64,000 nt of DNA, from NCBI GenBank assembly GCA_021209875.1, contig JAGYVD010000004.1:4811001-4875000 (forward strand), written 5' to 3'. The translations under genes were made by a program, and so were the position numbers. Below are positions 58,187-64,000 of this stretch, piece after piece. The notes under the pieces were generated by a model that was given only the letters and a program-made list of their open reading frames with translations, was not told where the DNA came from and ran no database searches. How positions within the stretch are numbered: position 1 is the stretch's first letter; each line of letters starts with the position of its first letter. This DNA comes from Rosellinia necatrix (Eukaryota > Ascomycota > Sordariomycetes > Xylariales > Xylariaceae).

Positions 58187-59215
58187 TTACATAGCTGTAC
58201 TCAGATGAGCTGGCGTGATGCTTTTATCCGTAGAAGCAAATTCACCATTCAAGCTGAATCCCGGTCCATTTGTGGACGTTAGCACGACCTCAACTAGGTC
58301 CTTCTTCACTCGGTCCTCGAGCACCCGTATCCTGCCCCTGATCGATGTAAGCAACACCTTGATGTTCTCGCCCAGCATCTTAGGTGTGAACTGAATATTG
58401 CCGATCGGCAAGCGGACACTGCCGATCTTCTCCCTATAAGCCTCGGCGCCGACCATCTCGTGCATCATAGCGGCGACGCTCTTCGTTAATGTGTTCGTTT
58501 TTAGCGAGGGCATGAGCCCCTTCGGTCCGAGTATGCGGCCCAGACCGGCCTTTTTGAGTGCGGCTTCAGAGTCAACATGGCAGATGAGACGGTTGAACGG
58601 CAGCTTGCTAGACGTATCCCTAATCATGGCAAAAAGGCTCTCCTCGCCAAAGGCTACGGCACCCGCGGCGCGAGCCTCATGCATAGCGCCGCTGCCCTCC
58701 TTACAGATGACGGCAATGCGGGTGTCGTTCTTCACGGGGTACGGCAGCCGTATGCGGTCGCGCAGCACGGGGCCGTTCTTGATCGTGCGGATCTTGAGCG
58801 CGAGCTCGTATGTGACACTCGATGGGGGACGACCGACTTCCGCGGCTCGTAGATACCTACATCGTCGTCGTCGTCGTCGTCAGCCCGGGGGATCCTTTTC
58901 ACATAGAGCAATGGATGGTAAGGCATGCGGAGGGAGAGGGTCGGCTCACCTCATGGCGTCACATAGCGAGAACTGCTCCGATTCGCTCGGCGTGGCATAT
59001 TTGTACTCCTTGAAACGCTGCTGTTTCCTCTTCTTCTTCAGCTTCTCCTTCTCCCGCGCACGTGCCAGCATGGCCCGGGTGCCTGAGCTCTTCCATCGGA
59101 GTTGGCACGTCGCCGAGGGTGCTAATAGTGCGGGTATTGTGGCCGTCGTCGGTCTGCTCATCGACGACAGAGCTAGCCTCGCCAATGCGGAGGTGGATTG
59201 GCCGGCCGTGGCCAT
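58187..59215 (-). CDS. MRPL1: Mitochondrial large-subunit ribosomal protein uL1
   Basis: Component of the L1 stalk of the mitochondrial ribosome, binding large-subunit rRNA. Exons 59215-58950 and 58856-58187 give 311 aa; the junction restores SLCDAM-RYLRAAEVGRPP. The N-terminus is rich in Arg, Ser, Thr and Ala and poor in acidic residues to about residue 50, as expected for a mitochondrial targeting peptide, followed by a Lys/Arg-rich stretch (REKEKLKKKRKQQRFKEYKY). The L1 core has GPVLRDRIRLPYPV, LGRILGPKGLMPS (the family signature region) and GNIQFTPKMLGENIKVLL. The 93-nt intron contains a short GAC/GTC trinucleotide repeat (plus-strand 58860-58880). It is divergent from the glutamyl-tRNA synthetase gene. 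Confidence 0.93.
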
Positions 59216-59799
59216 CGTGGGCAGTCTATGAGTCTAGTGTGTGGACTATCTGTGTGTGTAGCAGCAGCGGCGGCCATGAAGCTCTACCTAGGTAGACAGT
59301 GCCCGGGACAGAGGCTCAGAATTGGAAGGGAGACGGGGCAAGTTGGCCTGCGGCTGGTTGATTGGTTGGATCAGGGGCCGGCAAGAATTTGATGGGGCCA
59401 ATGGAGCTTCGAAATTATTGAAACCCTGGGCATCCTACCCAGGCACGCCGCCATGCTATTTTGTTCTTATCTTCTTTTATCACGATAGGTTATCTTATCT
59501 TATCACTGAGCTTCCCAACGTTTACAGGGGTCCCCTCCCCTTCGCAGCACCCCGCCATCAGCTCTATGTATCACTTTTTTGACCCCGCTACAAATCACCC
59601 CATGGATTGTTGTTGACTCACAGGTCTCTTGTCACTCGCTACCTAATAAACCCATTTAAAAAGTTGACTGTATTTACTCCGTTCCGTTCTGTTCTACCCC
59701 CACTCTCGATCCATACGGAGTCAATAGGGCAAAGGGAAAGGAGAAAATAAAAGAGAGAGAAGGAGGCAAGAGAGAAGACAAAAAGAGACAAGAGACAAG
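59216..59799. promoter_or_regulatory. Divergent promoter, uL1m and GluRS
   Basis: The spacer between two housekeeping starts. It contains the perfect palindrome TCTACCTAGGTAGA at 59283-59296 and a purine-rich tract (59725-59799) directly before the synthetase ATG. Confidence 0.4.
59283..59296. repeat. TCTACCTAGGTAGA palindrome
   Basis: Perfect 14-nt palindrome sharing the ACCTAGGT core with the copies at 5301-5310 and about 56631-56641; it lies just upstream of the uL1m start. Confidence 0.6.
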
Positions 59800-61744
59800 A
59801 TGAAGGCAGATGAGCTGGTGGCCATCTCCGAGTCGCTCGGGGGGGATTTCAAATCCATCGAGCCTCACCTCATCCGGCTCGAGAAGCACTTAACACTACG
59901 CACATACCTTTCCGGCTACACGCTGAGTGAGCTGGACGCCAAGGTCTGGGTCGCCATCAAGAGCAACAGGGTAGCCGTGTCGTTTGTCCGCAAGGGCTCT
60001 TACGTCAACCTTCATCGATGGTTCGTCTTCGTCGAGCAGCTGCACCCTGAGATCCAGGCCGAGGTCAAGGCTGCCGATTCCGTCCGCAAAGCCAAGGTCC
60101 AGGCTGCCAGCCGCGCCGGTGCCAGCTATAACTTGGGCCTACAAGACACCGACAAGGGGGTCGTCACTCGGTTTCTGCCCGAGCCATCGTAAGCAAGACC
60201 CTAGCAGTGACAGATCCCAGACAGGTCATTAATCGGGTATCAGTGGCTACCTTCATATTGGACACGCGAAAGCAGCCCTGCTTAGCGATTACTTCGCCCA
60301 CCAGGCATATGACGGCAAACTTCGCCTACGACTGGACGATACAAACCCATCCAAGGAAAAAGAGGAGTACCAGGATGCCATCGTCGAGGATCTTGCCCTG
60401 ATGGGAGTGAAGCCTGATGTCGTTACTTACACCTCCGACTATTTCGACCATCTTTACGAGACTTGCTTGAGCCTGATTAAGAGCGGTCATGCTTACGCTG
60501 ACGATACAGACGTGGAGACTATGCGTGACGAGAGGTGGAAAGGCATCGAGTCCAAGAGAAGGAATAGGGCGGTCGAGGAGAATCTAGACATCTTCGAGCA
60601 GATGAAGAATGGCACCGAAGAGGGTCTGAAGAACTGTATTCGAGCCAAGATCAGTGTTGACAACCCGAACAAGGCTATGCGAGACCCCGTTATTTACCGC
60701 TGCAACCCCAACGACCCCCACCACCGCACCGGGACCAAGTGGAAGATGTACCCTACCTACGACCTGGCTTGTCCAGTCGTCGACAGCCTCGAGGGCGTGA
60801 CCCACGCCCTCAGGTCAACCGAGTATACAGATCGCAACCCCCAGTTCCAATGGTTCTTGGACACGCTCAAACTCCGCCAAGTGTACATGTGGGACTTCTC
60901 CCGTATGAACTTCATTCGAACGTTCCTCTCCAAGCGGAAGCTCGCCAAGCTGGTGGACAACGGCAAGGTCTGGGGTTGGGATGACCCTCGAATGCCGACC
61001 ATTCGTGGCGTCAGGAGACGTGGCATGACCATTCCCGCACTACGAGATTTCATTCTCAAGCAGGGCCCGTCGCGCAACGTTGTGACCATGGACTGGTCCA
61101 GTTTCTGGGCCGCAAACAAAAAAGAGATCGATCCCGTCGCGCCCAGGCACACCGCCATATCGAAAAAGGATAGTGTTAGGATCACCGTCAAGGGAGAAGG
61201 CGTCCCCGCGGAACCCAGGGCCGAGGACAAACCGCTGCACCCCAAGAACCCAGCCGTCGGGACAAAGAAGGTGGCCTTTAGCCAAGAACTAATCCTCGAT
61301 CAGGCCGACGCCAAGAGCTTCAAAGATGGAGAGGAAATCACTCTGATGCAGTGGGGCAACGCGTTCGTGCGGGACATCACCGGCAGTGATCCAATCACCG
61401 GCCTTGCCTGTGAACTAAACCTGCAGGGAGACGTGCGTTCGACGGACAAGAAAGTGACCTGGCTCTCGACGCAAGGCCAGAAGCTCGTCGATGCTGAGCT
61501 CTGGGACTTTGACTACCTCATCACCAAAGACAAGCTTGAAGAGGACGACGACCTGGAGAAATTCTTAAATCCTACCACGTCGACGATGGAAGAGGCCCTC
61601 TGTGACGAGGACGTTGTGAAGCTGAAGAAGGATGACATCATCCAACTCGAGAGACGAGGATACTATCGGGTCGACAAGGCATACGACGAAGGAGACGAGA
61701 GGAAGATCGTCTTTTTCAGCATCCCCACCGGTAAGAACAAATGA
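59800..61744 (+). CDS. GUS1: Cytosolic glutamyl-tRNA synthetase, 2 exons
   Basis: Class I aminoacyl-tRNA synthetase charging tRNA-Glu in the cytosol, 629 aa. Exons 59800-60188 and 60244-61744; the 55-nt intron lies inside the active-site motif, and splicing restores RFLPEPS-GYLHIGHAKAALL with HIGH at residues 134-137. The N-terminal ~100 residues form the GST-like domain that docks to an Arc1-type partner in yeast. The KMSKS-type loop is seen as FLSKRKLAKLVD (~355-366). RLRLDDTNPSKEKEEY and VYMWDFSRMNF belong to the catalytic domain of the archaeal/eukaryotic GlxRS group. The C-terminal half forms the beta-barrel anticodon-binding domain (for example DEDVVKLKKDDIIQLERRGYYRVD). The start ATG is in a good context (ACAAGATGAAG). 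Confidence 0.95.
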
Positions 61745-62822
61745 GACAGATCGATCCCTAACGACCTACCATAATGAATGTAAAAGAGTACACATGTACA
61801 CAGAGAGGGATAGGGGAAAATCGCGTTGTTAGAATAGCAAATGCAAGCCTAACCCATTATTCCGTCACCGTATATCCCGTCGTATACCGACAGAACCGTC
61901 TTACGCGCGCATCCGGCCAGATCGATCCTCTTTGGTACTAGCACCATAAAATATATGGAGGCAGACGACCCTCGTTGGGTGATGCTAGCCGACGAACCAC
62001 TGACGTCCCATGACGGGCCCATGCTGTACCTGCGCAAGCGAGCCTTGTGGTCTTTCGCCTTTCGCCTTCAGCTGGGCTAGGTAAGATACATACATACCCT
62101 ATATACAGGGAGGGAATTCCCGTCCACGCGACCTGCCTGCTCTACACGTACGCTAACCAGCATACAATATACCTTCACAAAGATGGGAGGGAGAGGGGGG
62201 AAGGAGGGGACGCGGGGGGCTAATCAGATCGATGGCGTCGGTTCGTGATGCCTTATCGGCTTTTTTTTTTCCCTTTTTTTTTTTTTTTTACCGCCATTGC
62301 GTTATTTTGTCTGCTGCGGCCGTATCCTACGGATGCTGCACTATATGATGTGGTGGTGGTAGTAGCGCGAGGGTAAGGCGCGGAACTTCGGGGGGCGGCG
62401 TCGACGTGTCAATCCGTCAATGGGCTGCATATACCATCCCGATGCGTCGTCAGAAAAAAAAAATAATCGCCATGTATGTAAGGTTTGGTTTATGGGCAGC
62501 AGCAGCAGGAGCAGCAGGAGCGCAGGCAGAGGGTTTTTTTTTTTTTCAGCGTTTGCTTTCTGCGCCTGCGTCTGCGTTTGCGTCTTTTCCATTCCTTCCG
62601 CTACCCTCGCGGCCCTATGAGGCCATGGCCATTTATACTCAGTCTTGCCATTGGATAGGAGGCGAGGAGTGAGTGAGTGAGTGAAGGGGGGGCACCGCTG
62701 TTTCTGTCGAACGTTTTATTCCCATTCACACGTACTCGGCGATCACGGGACTGGTTTGACAGCGGTTAGCGACGTGACGCATGCTGTTCGCCTAGCTTCA
62801 TGCGTCTTGTCCATGCGTGTAT

Positions 62823-62885
62823 TTTATGTATGTCTGCCTGTCTGTCTGTAGTATGTATGTATGTATGTATGTATGTCTGTATGTC
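62823..62885. repeat. Microsatellite, ATGT/TCTG units
   Basis: Tandem tetranucleotides of TCTG followed by GTAT/ATGT, with some interruptions. Confidence 0.85.
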
Positions 62886-63046
62886 TCTGTGCATGGTAGT
62901 ACACATGGAACGGCCGCATATAACTTTTTTTTTTTTTTTCTCTCGGGCGGGAATGTTGTGAGATGTCGCGGACGTTGGAGGTCGTCGCGCGAACCTATAG
63001 GCTGGATAGTTACTTATCATCTACATGTCTAGCCTGTTTGTCCACG

Positions 63047-63047
<1 letters not shown>

Positions 63048-63087
<40 letters not shown>

Positions 63088-63095
63088 ATACACAT
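63048..63095. repeat. Microsatellite (CA)n
   Basis: An uninterrupted CA dinucleotide run of about 33 bases is followed by CATACA variants. Confidence 0.92.
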
Positions 63096-63822
63096 GCGCG
63101 CACTTGTACTCCCGATTGGAGGCGAATGAGCCTTGTATAATATAATATATAGGGACCTCGATTGGACACACATACTGCCTGCGCGCCTGCGACGTTGTAG
63201 GGGGCCGGCGGATCGCGTTGTGATTGTCTCACCTTGATAATGACTGGTCTATTCTGTTCCCGGACTCGATATTAAGTACGGACGGATGTGCATTGGGGAT
63301 TCATTTTTGGGCACCATCGTGGGATAGGAAGGCGTGTTGATAAGCGGGGAGTAAGGTATAAACAAGCGTCTGGCAGGGCAACGGGGATGTCGACGACCAG
63401 CGGGCATGTTTGGTGTACCGGCATGTTTCATAGGTATCATGCGCTTCCCTATTATGCAGATACCTAAGTTGTTGGTTGACTGTGTCAACAAGAGGTCTTT
63501 TGATACAACAAGCTTGGTGTAGACCTTTCTGGTCTGTAAAGGCATAGTGAACTACACAACTCCGGAGGCATTGAGACAAAGTTACCGGGACCTCGCCGGT
63601 ATTATTGACGGAGATAGCCGGATAGATGCACGCTATACTCTACAATCATGTTCGTGGCTGTAAACCTTCCTAATCAAGTCGCTGGTAGCCCCCAAGTTAT
63701 CTGGTCTTAACTGGAAGAACCGACAATATGGAGACCCCACTACAGCAGCTGCTACATTGTATGTACTATGGTATGTACTGAAATGATGATAGTTACTGGG
63801 GGCGTGCTGCTGGGGTACTTAC

Positions 63823-63858
63823 AGGTGACGTGCAGGGTTGGGAATCGGCACAAGGCTG
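63823..63858 (-). other. Possible small exon of a gene entering from the right
   Basis: On the minus strand the window opens with AG|GTGAGT, a strong donor. About 140 nt on there is CTCCTTTTTCAG, a strong acceptor after a pyrimidine tract, and 36 nt later CACCT|GTAAGTACC, another strong donor. This could be a 36-nt exon, perhaps untranslated, of a gene whose first exon lies beyond 64000. No downstream coding exon was identified, so it stays tentative. Confidence 0.25.
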
Positions 63859-64000
63859 AAAAAGGAGATTCGGAAGTGGGTAGAATGAAGGCCACGAGGG
63901 TTTGGCTGGGGATTTCGGGACAGCCAAGCGAGCTGTCGCGGGGGCCGCGGCGGAGAGGCATTGGCTGGGCCCGGGTGGTGGTTTCGGTTGGCACTCACCT

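Larger units (their letters stand above)
61745..64000. other. Repeat-rich right-end spacer
   Basis: No confident gene was found. The stretch holds poly-T runs (62272-62290, 62535-62546), two microsatellites (listed separately) and low-complexity sequence. The last 180 bp on the minus strand show splice-like signals, listed separately. Confidence 0.45.

Overview
The window is nuclear DNA of a filamentous ascomycete (Pezizomycotina, probably a Sordariomycete; genus not determinable). The grounds are short introns of about 50-120 nt with GTAAGT-like donors and CTAAC-like branch sites, plus the gene families present: a HapX-type iron regulator, an AA9 cellulose monooxygenase with CBM1, a GH64 glucanase, a fungal highly reducing polyketide synthase and a NACHT/C2H2 relic. 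No bacterial operon, CRISPR array, rRNA or tRNA was seen. Exon structures below were rebuilt by hand from splice signals, reading frame and remembered family motifs.

Layout. 1-6.4 kb: a 5'-truncated leucine-rich/F-box-like protein, an aldo-keto reductase and an AAP-type amino-acid permease. 6.4-8.7 kb: a secreted phytase-like beta-propeller protein with EGF-like modules. 8.9-24.2 kb: a compact secondary-metabolite locus with a reducing PKS (minus strand), a divergently transcribed FSH/LovG-type serine hydrolase and a 20-exon ABC-B exporter. 25.0-29.5 kb: two decayed genes head to head, a NACHT plus C2H2 relic (minus) and a SNF2/RAD5-like helicase relic (plus). 29.8-32.1 kb: a hotdog thioesterase divergent from a tartrate/D-malate dehydrogenase. 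32.6-35.9 kb: an unknown one-TM protein and a secreted GH64 beta-1,3-glucanase. 38.2-45.8 kb: an MFS transporter, an AA9 LPMO and a GABA-type APC permease, separated by long spacers. 45.8-52.6 kb: a nearly 7-kb gene-poor stretch. 52.6-61.7 kb: a GNAT acetyltransferase and core genes (HapX, COG2, mitochondrial uL1, cytosolic GluRS). 61.7-64 kb: repeat-rich spacer, perhaps reaching a gene that continues past the window.

How it fits together. The PKS would build a reduced chain, the FSH hydrolase could release it in trans (the PKS has no terminal thioesterase), and the ABC-B pump could export the product or protect the producer. The PKS dehydratase departs from consensus at key positions, so the reduction programme is uncertain. 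The relic island and the PKS locus look like accessory DNA lying between ordinary metabolic genes and a housekeeping block at the right end.
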